Numbered from the stretch's first letter, positions 27,043 to 35,943 are shown. The stretch: DNA of 64,000 nucleotides from Bradyrhizobium sp. OK095 (GCF_900109945.1 NZ_FOBX01000001.1:620001-684000); one strand, 5' to 3'. Numbers and translations: made by a program. Notes: a model not told the origin generated them from the sequence alone.

Positions 27043-27342
27043 CTACTGCTTCTGCAACTTCGTCAGCGTGCCCGTGCCATCCGCACTGGTCGCCGAGTAC
27101 GTCACACGATCACCCGCATGCACGGCATCGAGCATCGCGGCGTCCTTGGCCTTGTACTGCTGGAGCGCGCCGGCGCCGCCTGCGCTGCCGCCGACCGTGC
27201 CCTTCTGCGTCTCCTGGATCGAGATCGTGCTGTTGAGCCGATCGATCCGCGTGACCATTCCGGTCATGTCGTCAGCAAAAGCGCTGGTTGCGAGGATGCT
27301 GAGGGCCGCGGCGCCTGCGTAGATGAATCTTGCTGTTCCCAT
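27043..27342 (-). CDS. Small periplasmic CusF-like protein
   Basis: A 99-residue exported protein (signal about 1-23, ending A-F-A-D). The mature part has the small beta-barrel pattern of CusF/copper-binding proteins: G-M-V-T-R-I-D at the start, then A-A-M-L-D-A-V-H-A-G-D-R-V-T-Y. The Trp and Met copper ligands of CusF are not evident. Its stop is three bases from the convergent Cys-Trp motif gene. A metal-chaperone role is possible, but many such proteins bind no metal. Confidence 0.65.
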   Translation of the reverse strand: MGTARFIYAGAAALSILATSAFADDMTGMVTRIDRLNSTISIQETQKGTVGGSAGGAGALQQYKAKDAAMLDAVHAGDRVTYSATSADGTGTLTKLQKQ

Positions 27343-27478
27343 CGAGGCCTCCCGGTGTCTAGGATTCACATCGACAAGCCATCCTAGATCGATTTGGTTC
27401 CGGCAGATAGCGCTGCAAAGGTTAACGATGGCGCTGATGCCGCGGGAACTCTTCCGATAGCCGTCAGTGAGGCTGACG

Positions 27479-28093
27479 CTATTCCATTTCCTGCTGGATC
27501 ACGCGTCCGAGCGCGAACAGGCGCTGGTCGATCGCGGTCGGAACTTCGCAGACGAACCGCACCACCTTGTTGCGGTCCTCGAAAATGCGGGTCTTCCAGA
27601 TCAGCTCGTTGCTGAGGGCCTCGACCTTGGTGTCGTCGCGTGACGCTGTGCCCTGGATCGCCTGGAGCGCGATCGACTCCTCGCGGATCTTGTCGGCGGC
27701 TTCGCGCTGCTTGCGGCTGACTCGTTCGAGCCCGTTCATGACCTGGGAGCGTTGGGCGTTGAGCGTGTCGAACAGGCCTGCAAATAGCAGTTTTGCGTTC
27801 GCGGTCTTGTCAGCGGCGGAGCCGGCCAGAAATTCCTTCACCGACTTCTCGGCCTCGTCCATCGGCGTCTTGCGCGCCGACAGCTTTGAGACCAGTGCGG
27901 TGACCTTGGCGTCGTCCTTCCATTTGGTCTCGGCGTCGCCGAGTTCCGGGCCGGCCCAGACGGCGGCGAGCGAGATGTCCGGCACCTTGGCTTGCGCGCA
28001 GGGCCAGTTGGGATAACGCGGATCGGCCGCGCGCGCCGCCGTGCCCGCGATCGCGAACACCAGAGCAGCCATGGCCAGAACCCGAGCCGTCAT
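27479..28093 (-). CDS. Exported helical protein, last gene of the lanthanide-uptake-type ABC operon
   Basis: A 204-residue exported protein (signal about 1-22). The mature part begins with W-P-C-A-Q and is predicted mostly helical, with long amphipathic stretches rich in Lys, Glu and Ala (about 90-165) and a second Cys near the end (V-C-E-V-P). Its start overlaps the permease stop (ATGA), so it is translationally coupled. An exported protein in this operon position occurs in Methylobacterium lut loci (LutG), recalled from memory. Its job is unknown. Confidence 0.75.
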   Translation of the reverse strand: MTARVLAMAALVFAIAGTAARAADPRYPNWPCAQAKVPDISLAAVWAGPELGDAETKWKDDAKVTALVSKLSARKTPMDEAEKSVKEFLAGSAADKTANAKLLFAGLFDTLNAQRSQVMNGLERVSRKQREAADKIREESIALQAIQGTASRDDTKVEALSNELIWKTRIFEDRNKVVRFVCEVPTAIDQRLFALGRVIQQEME

Positions 28094-28938
28094 CCTTCGC
28101 CTCCCGCGGGGCCCCGTCGCGCCAGCCCGCGCGAGGGATCATAGGCATAGATCGCGCCGATCATGAAGACGATTGTGCAGGTCGCCACCACCGCCAGCGA
28201 GATCCAGTTGACCTGTCCGTACAGTGCAAAACGGATCAGCTCGACCGCATGGGTGAACGGATTGGCCTGGCAGAGATAATAGAGATAGGGGCTGCCCTCC
28301 TGCACCCGCCAGAGCGGGTAGAGCGCCGATGAAGCAAAGAACATCGGGAAGATCACGAAGTTCATCACGCCGGCAAAGCTTTCAAGCTGCTTGATGCCGG
28401 AGGAGATCAGCATGCCGAGCGAGCCCAGCATCAGTCCCGACAGGATCAGCGCCGGCAGCACGGTGAGATAGCCTGACGGTGGCGGCGTGATGTCCCAGAA
28501 CCAGGCGATCAGCAGAAACGCATAGACCTGGAGCAACGACACCGCGGTGCCCGCGAGCAGCTTGCAGAACAGCAGGAAGCCGCGCGGCAGCGGGCTCACC
28601 AGCAGCGTGCGCATATTGCCCATCTCGCGATCATAGACCATCGAGAGCGAGGACTGCATGCCGTTGAAGAGCTGGATCATCGCCATCAGCCCGGGCGCGA
28701 TGAAGACCTCGTAGAGGATATAGGTCTCGTAAGGCGGGATGATGGAAATGCCGAGCACCTGGCGGAAGCCGGCGGCGAAGATGAACAGCCACACCAGCGG
28801 CCGCACCAATGCCGAGACGAAGCGCTCGCGCTGATGCAGGAAGCGTAGGCCCTCGCGCCAGACGATGCCGGTGAGGCAAGTCATGTACTCGCTGGCCGAG
28901 AAGCCGCGCGGCGCATCTTGCGTGGTGATGCTGCTCAT
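28090..28938 (-). CDS. lutF: ABC-2 type permease of the PQQ-dehydrogenase-linked ABC system
   Basis: A 282-residue membrane protein with about six transmembrane segments, of the ABC-2 type. It belongs to the permease group named after PedC of Pseudomonas putida. PedA1A2BC and the related Lut system are reported to be needed for growth with scarce lanthanides. It overlaps both neighbours by four bases. Known: association with PQQ alcohol dehydrogenases; inferred: lanthanide or metallophore import or processing here. Confidence 0.85.
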   Translation of the reverse strand: MSSITTQDAPRGFSASEYMTCLTGIVWREGLRFLHQRERFVSALVRPLVWLFIFAAGFRQVLGISIIPPYETYILYEVFIAPGLMAMIQLFNGMQSSLSMVYDREMGNMRTLLVSPLPRGFLLFCKLLAGTAVSLLQVYAFLLIAWFWDITPPPSGYLTVLPALILSGLMLGSLGMLISSGIKQLESFAGVMNFVIFPMFFASSALYPLWRVQEGSPYLYYLCQANPFTHAVELIRFALYGQVNWISLAVVATCTIVFMIGAIYAYDPSRGLARRGPAGGEG

Positions 28939-29741
28939 GCGCTGCCTCCCGGCATGGTTTGCGCGCCGGTCAGGCGCATGAAGGCGGTGTTGACATCCTG
29001 CGCGCCGGCCTCGGTGATGACGCGGCTCATCGGGCCCTGCGCCAGCACCTTGCCCTGATGCAGCACCACGAGGTCATCGCCGGCGACGATCTCGTCGAAC
29101 AGATGTGTGGCCCAGAGCACGCCGATGCCTTGTTCGGTCACGAGCTGGCGCACATGGCTGATGATGTCGGCGCGCGCCTTGACATCCAAGCCGACGGTCG
29201 GCTCGTCGAGCAGCAACAGCCGCGGCCGGTGCAATAGCGCGCGGGCGATCTCCAGCCGCCGCATCTGGCCGCCGGAGAGATCGCGCACCTTGCTGCCGGC
29301 GCGGTCGGAGAGTCCGATACGCGTGAGCAACTCGGCGCTGCGTGCGGCGGCTTCGCGCCGGCTGATGCCGTGCAGGGCGGCGTGATAGAGCAGGTTTTGC
29401 GTCAGCGACAGATCGAGATCGAGCGTGCGCGGCTGAAATACGACACCGAGCAGCCGCAGCGCCTCGCCGGGGTTTTCGCCGATGTCGTGGCCGAAGATGG
29501 CGACATGGCCGGTCTGGATGCCGAACAGCCGCGTGATCAGCGAGAACAGCGTGCTCTTGCCCGCGCCGTTGAGCCCGAGCAGCGCGGTGAAGCTTGCGGG
29601 CTGCACGTTGAAGGAGACGTCCATCAGCGCCCGGCGCGGACCATAGGAATGGCTGACACCTTCGATCGACAGTGCCGGCACTGCGGCCGGATCGGACCGT
29701 GGCGTCTCGCGTGGTTCTGCGATGGGGGCGGGGCTGGTCAT
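28935..29741 (-). CDS. lutE: ATP-binding protein of the PQQ-dehydrogenase-linked ABC system
   Basis: A 268-residue ATPase with Walker A G56-L-N-G-A-G-K-S63, signature L-S-G-G-Q-M-R-R and Walker B L-L-L-L-D-E-P. It pairs with the ABC-2 permease downstream and overlaps it by four bases; upstream it overlaps the beta-propeller gene. The first 22 residues are a Pro/Ala-rich extension. Such ATPases are the conserved core of the PedABC/Lut family. Confidence 0.88.
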   Translation of the reverse strand: MTSPAPIAEPRETPRSDPAAVPALSIEGVSHSYGPRRALMDVSFNVQPASFTALLGLNGAGKSTLFSLITRLFGIQTGHVAIFGHDIGENPGEALRLLGVVFQPRTLDLDLSLTQNLLYHAALHGISRREAAARSAELLTRIGLSDRAGSKVRDLSGGQMRRLEIARALLHRPRLLLLDEPTVGLDVKARADIISHVRQLVTEQGIGVLWATHLFDEIVAGDDLVVLHQGKVLAQGPMSRVITEAGAQDVNTAFMRLTGAQTMPGGSA

Positions 29742-30706
29742 GGCGCGATCGTGATGCCCCAGGGCAGTTCGCCCACCTGAATGGTCTTGATGACTTTTTG
29801 CGCGGCGACGTCGATGACGGAGACGTCGTTGGAGACGCCGTTGGTCGTGAGCAGATATTTTTCATCAGGCGTGAACGCCATGTGCCAGACCCGCTGGCCG
29901 ACCAGCAGATATTTCGTCACCTTGCGCGAGGCGACATCGACCACGGCGATGCGGTTGGCGGGGCCCAGCGCGACAAACGCTGTTTTATCGTCCTTGGTCA
30001 TGCCGATGCCGACCGGCTGAATCGCCTCCTTCCGCAACCCCGGAATTTCGAAATTGACCTTGCCGATGACCTCGTGTTTTTTCGGATCGATCACAGAGAC
30101 CGTACCGCCGATCTCCGAGGACACCCAGACTTCGGAAGCGTCGTGCTTGAATTCGGCAAAGCGCGGCCGCGCGTCGACCAGCACATTGGCGACGATCTGG
30201 CGCGAATTGGTGTCTATGAAATGCGCCATGTTCGTCGTTTCGGACGTGTTGATCAGAATTTTGCCGTCGGGGCTGATGGTCATGCCCTCGGGCTCGACGC
30301 CGACCTGGATGTCGCCGAGGCGGGCGCGCTTCTCCAGATCGATCACGGTCACCGTGTTGTCGTTCTCATTGGCGACGTAGAGGATTTTTCCGGCAGCATC
30401 CTGCGCGAACAGTTCGGGGTCGGGCCCGGAGGGCAGGCTGTCCACCACGGCTTGCGTCCTGGCGTCGATCATCTGGATGGTGTCGTCGTCGCCGACCGCG
30501 ACCATCACGAATTTTCCATCACGTGTGAAATCGATGCCGCGCGGGCGCTGGCCGACCTTGATGGTCTTCGTTACGGTCCAGCTGTCGGTGTCGATCACCG
30601 AGACAGTGTTGCTCTTCTCGTTCGAGACATAGGCGACGAACGCATGCGCCGGCGCCGCTGCAAGCGCCAGTCCGGACAAGAGCCCCACACGCCACATGCG
30701 CAACAT
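29738..30706 (-). CDS. YVTN-type beta-propeller protein of the PQQ-linked ABC system
   Basis: A 322-residue exported protein (signal about 1-20). The mature part is a series of about seven YVTN/SVID repeats (Y-V-S-N-E-K-S-N-T-V-S-V-I-D and similar), giving a seven-bladed propeller. ATG at 30706 is preferred because AGGA lies five bases before it and it starts eight bases after the binding-protein stop. Members occur with this ABC transporter beside PQQ dehydrogenases (LutB-like by position). The propeller may bind partner proteins; its ligand is not known. Confidence 0.88.
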   Translation of the reverse strand: MLRMWRVGLLSGLALAAAPAHAFVAYVSNEKSNTVSVIDTDSWTVTKTIKVGQRPRGIDFTRDGKFVMVAVGDDDTIQMIDARTQAVVDSLPSGPDPELFAQDAAGKILYVANENDNTVTVIDLEKRARLGDIQVGVEPEGMTISPDGKILINTSETTNMAHFIDTNSRQIVANVLVDARPRFAEFKHDASEVWVSSEIGGTVSVIDPKKHEVIGKVNFEIPGLRKEAIQPVGIGMTKDDKTAFVALGPANRIAVVDVASRKVTKYLLVGQRVWHMAFTPDEKYLLTTNGVSNDVSVIDVAAQKVIKTIQVGELPWGITIAP

Positions 30707-30714
30707 CTGCTTCC

Positions 30715-31896
30715 TCACTTCAGCTTGCATTTGCTCTCCGGGCGGTCGTAGCCGAGCGTGTCGAGCTCGGAGACCTGGTGCAGAAATCCCTCCTGCGGCG
30801 ACACCGACACCACCATGCGGCCGTCGACCAGCAGGATCGGCTGGCGCAATTGGAGATTCCAGTCGCGTAGCGTCAGCTTGGTGCCCTTGAAGGCGGCGAC
30901 CGAGAAATCCGGCCCTTTGATGAAATCGGTGACCTTCTTGACGTCGCCGGAATTGGTGCGCGAAGTGGCCTCGCCAATCATGCGCACCGCGGTCCATACC
31001 TGCATGTCGAGCGCGGTCATGCGCCGCGCGTTCAGCTTGATGAAGCGGTTCTGCATCTGGATCGCGCCCCACTGGTCCTGCGAAGCGTCCCAGGTGCGCG
31101 GCACGAGACCGGCCGAACCCGCGACGGGGCGGGGATCCCAGGTGCGATAGGGCAAATAGGCGCCGAACACTTCGCTCTCGTCGGCCGCGACCAGCACGTC
31201 GTAAGCCGGCGCGCCTTGCGTGAACACCGGCATCTGGCGCTGGATCAGCGTCACGCCGCTATCCGTGCGCCGCGCGCCGCCTTTGTCCTCAAAAATCTTT
31301 TCCTGCACGATCTTGGCGCCGAACCGTGTCGCGGTGCGCCGGATCGCGTCCGCAAACAGCTTGTCCTCGTCATGCGAGCCGACCACCAGCAGCCAGCGCT
31401 TCCATTGCTTCCACACCAGGTACTGGCCGAGCGCATCCGCCAGCATCGCGCGCGTCGGCGCGGTGTGGATGACATTGGCGCGGCAATCGGCCTCGCGCAG
31501 CCGCTCGTCGATGGCGCCGGCGTTGAACAGCAGCGTGCCGCGGTCGCGCAAGGCATCCGAGACTTTCAGCAGCGCATCGGCCGGCAGGTCGGCGACGATA
31601 AAGCCATTGCGGGCAGCGAGGTCAGTTGCGGCCTGCACCGCATCCTCACCTTCTTTAATGCGGCGCTCCTCCAGCGTAAAACGCTGGTTGAGGAATTTTC
31701 CGGTGGTATTGTTGTCCTCGATGGCGAGGCGTGCGCCGGCTGTGCCGTCGTTCTCCGCGGGCTGCTCGACCAGCGAAAGCGTCGATCGGGTCGCAGCGAG
31801 GCCGAGATAGCCGACGCCGATCTGGGCAGGCTCCGCCGCGAGCGCTTGCGTCGCGAGCAGACTCCAGCCGATCAGGCCGCCCAACCATCGGATCAT
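30715..31896 (-). CDS. lutA: Periplasmic binding protein of the PQQ-dehydrogenase-linked ABC system
   Basis: A 393-residue exported protein (signal about 1-20) with a type I periplasmic-binding fold (I-G-V-G-Y-L-G-L start, Asp/Asn-rich E-D-N-N-T-T-G-K loop). It is the first gene of the five-gene overlapping operon with propeller, ATPase, permease and an exported protein. The group occurs next to PQQ alcohol dehydrogenases and corresponds to LutA/PedB. ABC-2 transporters rarely use such proteins, so a role in sensing or handing on a metal complex is as likely as simple import. Confidence 0.87.
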   Translation of the reverse strand: MIRWLGGLIGWSLLATQALAAEPAQIGVGYLGLAATRSTLSLVEQPAENDGTAGARLAIEDNNTTGKFLNQRFTLEERRIKEGEDAVQAATDLAARNGFIVADLPADALLKVSDALRDRGTLLFNAGAIDERLREADCRANVIHTAPTRAMLADALGQYLVWKQWKRWLLVVGSHDEDKLFADAIRRTATRFGAKIVQEKIFEDKGGARRTDSGVTLIQRQMPVFTQGAPAYDVLVAADESEVFGAYLPYRTWDPRPVAGSAGLVPRTWDASQDQWGAIQMQNRFIKLNARRMTALDMQVWTAVRMIGEATSRTNSGDVKKVTDFIKGPDFSVAAFKGTKLTLRDWNLQLRQPILLVDGRMVVSVSPQEGFLHQVSELDTLGYDRPESKCKLK

Positions 31897-32019
31897 GTTT
31901 CCTCCGCAAGCTCCCCGGCTTGACCGCCGATGGAGAATTGTTTCTGCTGAAGCATGACCGATTTGTCAGGGCATGCAACCCCACATTTCGTCCTCGCGCA
32001 AGCGAGGCCGGGAATCACG

Positions 32020-32526
32020 ATGATGCGAGCATTGATATGTTTCGCAGCTTTGCTGTTGACGGGCTCGGCCGCGCTTGCCGATCCGCCGAAGCTCGCGGTG
32101 TTCGATTTCGAGCTGATCGACACCAGCCTGCCCGGTGAGTTCTACGGCTCCAAGCCGGAGGAGGTGCGGCTCCTGCGCATCAGCGAGCAGCTACGCAAGG
32201 AACTGGCTGAGTCAGGCAGGTTCCAGCTGCTCGACATCGCACCGGTCAGGGATGCCGCCCGTCACGCGAACTTGCAGGCTTGCGGTGGCTGCGACCTCAA
32301 GCTCGCCGGCGAGCTCGGTGCCGAGCTCGAGATCACCGGCATGGTGCAGAAGGTCTCGAACCTGATCATCAATCTCAACATCTACCTGCGCGACGTGAAG
32401 ACCGGCACCATGATCGCCGCCGCCAGCGCCGACATGCGCGGCAACACGGATGAATCCTGGACTCGCACGATGAGCTATCTCATCCGCAACCGCCTGCTGG
32501 CGCCGAATTACGGCAAGCGGGAGTAG
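32020..32526 (+). CDS. Exported DUF2380-like protein
   Basis: A 168-residue protein with a signal peptide (about 1-20, ending A-L-A-D). The mature part starts K-L-A-V-F-D-F-E-L-I-D-T-S, typical of the DUF2380/DUF3280 group, and has two Cys in Q-A-C-G-G-C that could be a redox pair or metal site. It is divergent from the ABC operon, sharing a 120-base promoter region. Two adjacent ATG codons (32020, 32023) are possible. Function unknown. Confidence 0.75.
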   Translation: MMRALICFAALLLTGSAALADPPKLAVFDFELIDTSLPGEFYGSKPEEVRLLRISEQLRKELAESGRFQLLDIAPVRDAARHANLQACGGCDLKLAGELGAELEITGMVQKVSNLIINLNIYLRDVKTGTMIAAASADMRGNTDESWTRTMSYLIRNRLLAPNYGKRE

Positions 32527-32551
32527 ATTATCTCTCCGCGTGCGCTGCCGC

Positions 32552-32702
32552 ACCCTCGCCCCTTGTGGGAGAGGGTGGCTCGCCGCGGAGCGGCGAGACG
32601 GGTGAGGGGTCTCTATCGGCGAATCCTACTCTCACTTGAATTCGCGGAGACAACCCCTCATCCGGCGCTTCGCGCCACCTTCTCCCACAAGGGGAGAAGG
32701 AA
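32552..32702. repeat. Dispersed palindromic intergenic repeat, family A, copy 3
   Basis: A 150-base block in the opposite orientation to copy 2. It begins CGCCCCTTGTGGGAGAGGGT and ends CCTTCTCCCACAAGGGGAG, with GCCGCGGAGCGGCGAGACGG and CCCCTCATCCGGCGCTTCGC inside. The outer ends are inverted copies of each other. Confidence 0.85.
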
Positions 32703-32720
32703 GAAAGCAGCAAACGATCC

Positions 32721-33566
32721 CTACCCCTTCAACCGCTCCGCATGCCAGTGCAGATGGTCGCCCATGAAGGTCGAGATGAAATAATAGCTGTGGTCATAGC
32801 CCGGCTGACGCCGCAACGTCAGCGGGATGTTCGCCTTGGTGCAGGCGGCCTCCAGCAGCTCCGGCTTGAGTTGCTCTTTGAGGAAATTGTCGGCCTCGCC
32901 GACGTCGACCAGGAAACCCGAATATTTCGCGCCGTCCTCGATCAGCGCGACCGTGTCGTGGTTGCGCCAGGCGTCCTTGTTCGGGCCGAGATAGCCGGTC
33001 AGCGCCTTGATGCCCCAGGGCACTTGCGATGGCGCCACGATCGGGGCGAAGGCGCTGGCCGCGCGATAGCGATGCGGATTGCGCAGCGCCACCGTCAGCG
33101 CGCCGTGACCGCCCATCGAATGGCCCATCACCGACTGCCGCTTGGCATCGACGGGAAAATTTCCCGCCACGAGTTTGGGCAGCTCGTCGGTGACATAGCT
33201 CCACATGCGATAATTGCGCGAAAACGGCTCTTGCGTCGCATCGACATAGAAGCCGGCGCCGAGGCCGAAATCATAGGCATTGTTGGCGTCGCCCGGCACG
33301 TCGGGCCCGCGCGGTGAGGTGTCGGGCGCGACGAAGATCAGGCCGAGCTCGGCGCAGGCCTTGCGGAATTCGCCCTTCTCGGTGACGTTGGCATGGGTGC
33401 AGGTGAGGCCGGAGAGATACCAAACCACGGGGAGCTCTGCGCCATCCGCATGCGGCGGAACATAGACCGAGAACACCATGTCGGTTCCGGTCGCCTCGCT
33501 GGCGTGGCGGTATACGCCCTGCACGCCGCCATAGGCCGTATTGGTCGAGACAGTCTGAATCGTCAT
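32721..33566 (-). CDS. fghA: S-formylglutathione hydrolase
   Basis: A 281-residue alpha/beta hydrolase that splits S-formylglutathione into formate and glutathione. The nucleophile elbow is G-H-S150-M-G-G, and D221 or D226 with H259 complete the triad. Length and the S-G-L-T-C segment fit the family. It completes formaldehyde oxidation begun by adhC and gfa at 6144-7847, though it lies 25 kb away beside the sensor-regulator pair. ATG at 33566 follows a CGGAGC site. Confidence 0.96.
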   Translation of the reverse strand: MTIQTVSTNTAYGGVQGVYRHASEATGTDMVFSVYVPPHADGAELPVVWYLSGLTCTHANVTEKGEFRKACAELGLIFVAPDTSPRGPDVPGDANNAYDFGLGAGFYVDATQEPFSRNYRMWSYVTDELPKLVAGNFPVDAKRQSVMGHSMGGHGALTVALRNPHRYRAASAFAPIVAPSQVPWGIKALTGYLGPNKDAWRNHDTVALIEDGAKYSGFLVDVGEADNFLKEQLKPELLEAACTKANIPLTLRRQPGYDHSYYFISTFMGDHLHWHAERLKG

Positions 33567-33656
33567 GCCTTAAGCTCCGGTGGCATCTAACCACATCAAC
33601 ATTGCAACGCTTGTGTGACCGAATTTGTGTGATCGAATTTGCCGCGGCGCGTGTCG

Positions 33657-34277
33657 TCAGGCGACGCCGCTGTCGATCGCCAGCCTCACCAGCTCGACCG
33701 AGGTCTTGACGCCGAGCTTCTGTCGCATGATCGAGGAGGTGTTGGCCACCGTCTTGTACGACGATTGCACCAGCCAGGCGATCTCGGACAGGCTCTTGCC
33801 GGCGCTGAGCAGCCGCAAAATCTCCATCTCGCGCGCATTCAGCTTGGAGAGCGGGCTTTGCGCCAGCGCGGGTCCCGCAAAGGCGATGCTGCGGGCGATC
33901 GCGCTCGGCAAGTACGTGCCGCCACTTCCGACGGTACGGATCGCCTCGACGAGATCGTCGGGGTCGCCGGTCTTGGAGACATAGCCCTTGGCGCCGCATT
34001 CGATCGCGCGCGCGGCAAACGCAGGGTCATCGTTCATGCTGAACATGATGATGCGAGCCTCGGGGGAGCGCTCGAGGATGCGGCGCGCCAGCTCGAAGCC
34101 GGAGACGGTCGGCAGGTTGATGTCGATGACACAGAGGTCGGGGCGCTCGACAATGAAGACGCATTCGCCGTCTTCGGCGTCGGCGGCCTCCAAAATCTCG
34201 ATCTCGCCCTCGTCGGCCAGCACGGCACGGCAGCCGGAGGCGACAATGGGATGATCGTCGACGATCAGAATGCGCAT
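33657..34277 (-). CDS. flhR: LuxR-family response regulator (FlhR/MoxX-like)
   Basis: A 206-residue regulator. The receiver domain shows D7-D8, phosphorylation site D52 (V-I-D-I-N-L-P), S80 and K102; the C-terminal LuxR helix-turn-helix includes N-A-R-E-M-E-I-L-R-L-L-S-A-G-K-S. It is divergent from a histidine kinase, the arrangement seen for FlhSR in Paracoccus and MoxXY, which control methanol and formaldehyde oxidation genes. It probably binds upstream of xoxF, lanM or uptake genes; targets are unknown. Confidence 0.88.
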   Translation of the reverse strand: MRILIVDDHPIVASGCRAVLADEGEIEILEAADAEDGECVFIVERPDLCVIDINLPTVSGFELARRILERSPEARIIMFSMNDDPAFAARAIECGAKGYVSKTGDPDDLVEAIRTVGSGGTYLPSAIARSIAFAGPALAQSPLSKLNAREMEILRLLSAGKSLSEIAWLVQSSYKTVANTSSIMRQKLGVKTSVELVRLAIDSGVA

Positions 34278-34420
34278 AGGCGTTCCCCGTGACAGCGTCT
34301 TGGCCTGTTTCGCGCTCGGCCGGGATTGCTGTACGCTTTCGATTAGATATCGGGCGCTTCGCCTCTGTCAACGCCATCGGGCAGGCGCAAGCGAGTCTTC
34401 GCAGGTAGCAGGCGGCACCA

Positions 34421-35779
34421 ATGTGGCAAAATCTTTCCTTGCGCGCGCGCATCAACCTGCTGCTGGCGCTTTTGCTGGCACTGGGGCTCGCGGTGAATAT
34501 CGGCCGCCAGGTCGCGGAGGCAGGGCCGCGCGTGCAGGCCGAGGACCAGAGCGTGATCCGCCTTGCCCGTGAATTCATCGAGATGATCGTGGCGGATCTG
34601 AACGAGGCGCCTGATCCGGATGCCAAGTTGAACCAGATCGCGCGCGACCTCAGCCGACTGCGCCATGTCAGCATCGCGCTTCAGGATTCCGGCGGGAACC
34701 CGCTGACGCCGCCGCGCCCTGATACCGACGACGACGCGCGCGGGCCGCCGGCCTGGTTCGTCAGTCTCGTTCATCCCGAGCAGACCGCGGTCAGCGTGCC
34801 CGTCTCGGTGCACGGCAAGCCGGGCTCGCTGGTGATCACCGCGCATCCCGATGACGAGATCGCCGAGATATGGGACGCCATCGTGACCCAGCTCGAAGTC
34901 GGCTCGGTGATCGCGCTCGCGCTGTTCCTGGTGATGATGAATGTGGTCGGCCGCGCGCTCGCGCCGCTGCAGTCTTTGGCGCAGACCATGACTGAGATCG
35001 AGGGCGGGTATTACGACGCGCGCGTTACGCCGGGCGGTGCGCCGGAGCTTGCCGCGATCTGCGCCAAACTCAATCATCTTGCGGCGACGCTCGGCGAAGC
35101 GGTGGAGGAAAAGCGGCTCCTGGCAGAGCGCGCGGTGTCGCTCCAGGACGTCGAACGCAAGGAGATCGCGCGCGAGCTGCATGACGAGTTCGGGCCGTAT
35201 CTGTTCTCGCTGCGCGCGCACGCGAGCGCTTTGGCAAAGCAGGCGGATGGGCGCGCCCCGAGTGCGGACGCCGTACGAAAACACGGCAGCGCCTTGCTGG
35301 AGCAGATCAACGCGCTCCAGCAATTCACCCGCCGTGTGCTGGAGCGGCTCCGGCCCGTGGGCCTTGCCGAGCTCGGCCTTGGCCAGGCGCTCGAATCGCT
35401 GTCGCGGCTTTGGCGGGAAGCGCATCCCGACGTGAGGATCGAAACCACGATTTCGCCGGAGCTGGGCGCGACCGGGGAGACCGCCGATCTCACCATCTAT
35501 CGCGTGGTGCAGGAGGCGCTCACCAACGTGTTCCGCCATGCCGGCGCGACCGCGGTCAACGTCGTCATCGAGCCCGCGGACCAGTTGACGCGCGATGGCC
35601 GTGGCTGTGCCCGGGTGCGGGTCAGCGACAACGGCCGCGGCATGGAGCCGGGCCAGAAGCTGGGCTTCGGCCTCGTCGGCATGCGCGAGCGGATCCTGGC
35701 CTTGGGTGGCACCCTCAACGTCATGTCCGGCGACGGCGGCTTGACCGTTGAGGCGCTGGTGCCGACGGCGGCGGCCTGA
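34421..35779 (+). CDS. flhS: Sensor histidine kinase (FlhS/MoxY-like)
   Basis: A 452-residue membrane kinase. Two transmembrane segments (about 10-27 and 160-178) frame a periplasmic sensor of about 130 residues, followed by a HAMP-like region and the NarX/UhpB-type dimerisation domain. Phosphorylated H254 lies in R-E-L-H-D-E-F-G. The ATPase domain has N (E-A-L-T-N-V) and G (S-D-N-G-R-G) boxes. It is the partner of the divergent LuxR-type regulator. The signal sensed is unknown; formaldehyde, methanol or lanthanide are candidates. Confidence 0.88.
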   Translation: MWQNLSLRARINLLLALLLALGLAVNIGRQVAEAGPRVQAEDQSVIRLAREFIEMIVADLNEAPDPDAKLNQIARDLSRLRHVSIALQDSGGNPLTPPRPDTDDDARGPPAWFVSLVHPEQTAVSVPVSVHGKPGSLVITAHPDDEIAEIWDAIVTQLEVGSVIALALFLVMMNVVGRALAPLQSLAQTMTEIEGGYYDARVTPGGAPELAAICAKLNHLAATLGEAVEEKRLLAERAVSLQDVERKEIARELHDEFGPYLFSLRAHASALAKQADGRAPSADAVRKHGSALLEQINALQQFTRRVLERLRPVGLAELGLGQALESLSRLWREAHPDVRIETTISPELGATGETADLTIYRVVQEALTNVFRHAGATAVNVVIEPADQLTRDGRGCARVRVSDNGRGMEPGQKLGFGLVGMRERILALGGTLNVMSGDGGLTVEALVPTAAA

Positions 35780-35792
35780 TCGCTTCGCAGGC

Positions 35793-35815
35793 AAATCGGG
35801 AAAAATTCCCGATTT
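35793..35815. promoter_or_regulatory. Palindrome between the sensor kinase and TonB receptor genes
   Basis: The perfect palindrome AAATCGGGAA-AAA-TTCCCGATTT lies 13 bases after the kinase stop and about 130 bases before the receptor start. A third half-site, TCGGGAAAA, follows at once. It may be an operator or a hairpin; the lack of a T run argues against a terminator. Confidence 0.5.
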
Positions 35816-35943
35816 AGTCGGGAAAACGGGTGCGGATATCGCCCGACCTTTTGTGGCTGGCGGGATTGCGACTGCTGATTACACTCGTCTCGACCAAACG
35901 GCGAAAATCAAAACAGCCGGTGGTCACGGATGGGAATACAGGG

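Noticed and set aside
35780..35943. Cobalamin riboswitch before the TonB receptor
   Set aside because: The gap is too short and lacks the B12-box core; only a palindrome is present.
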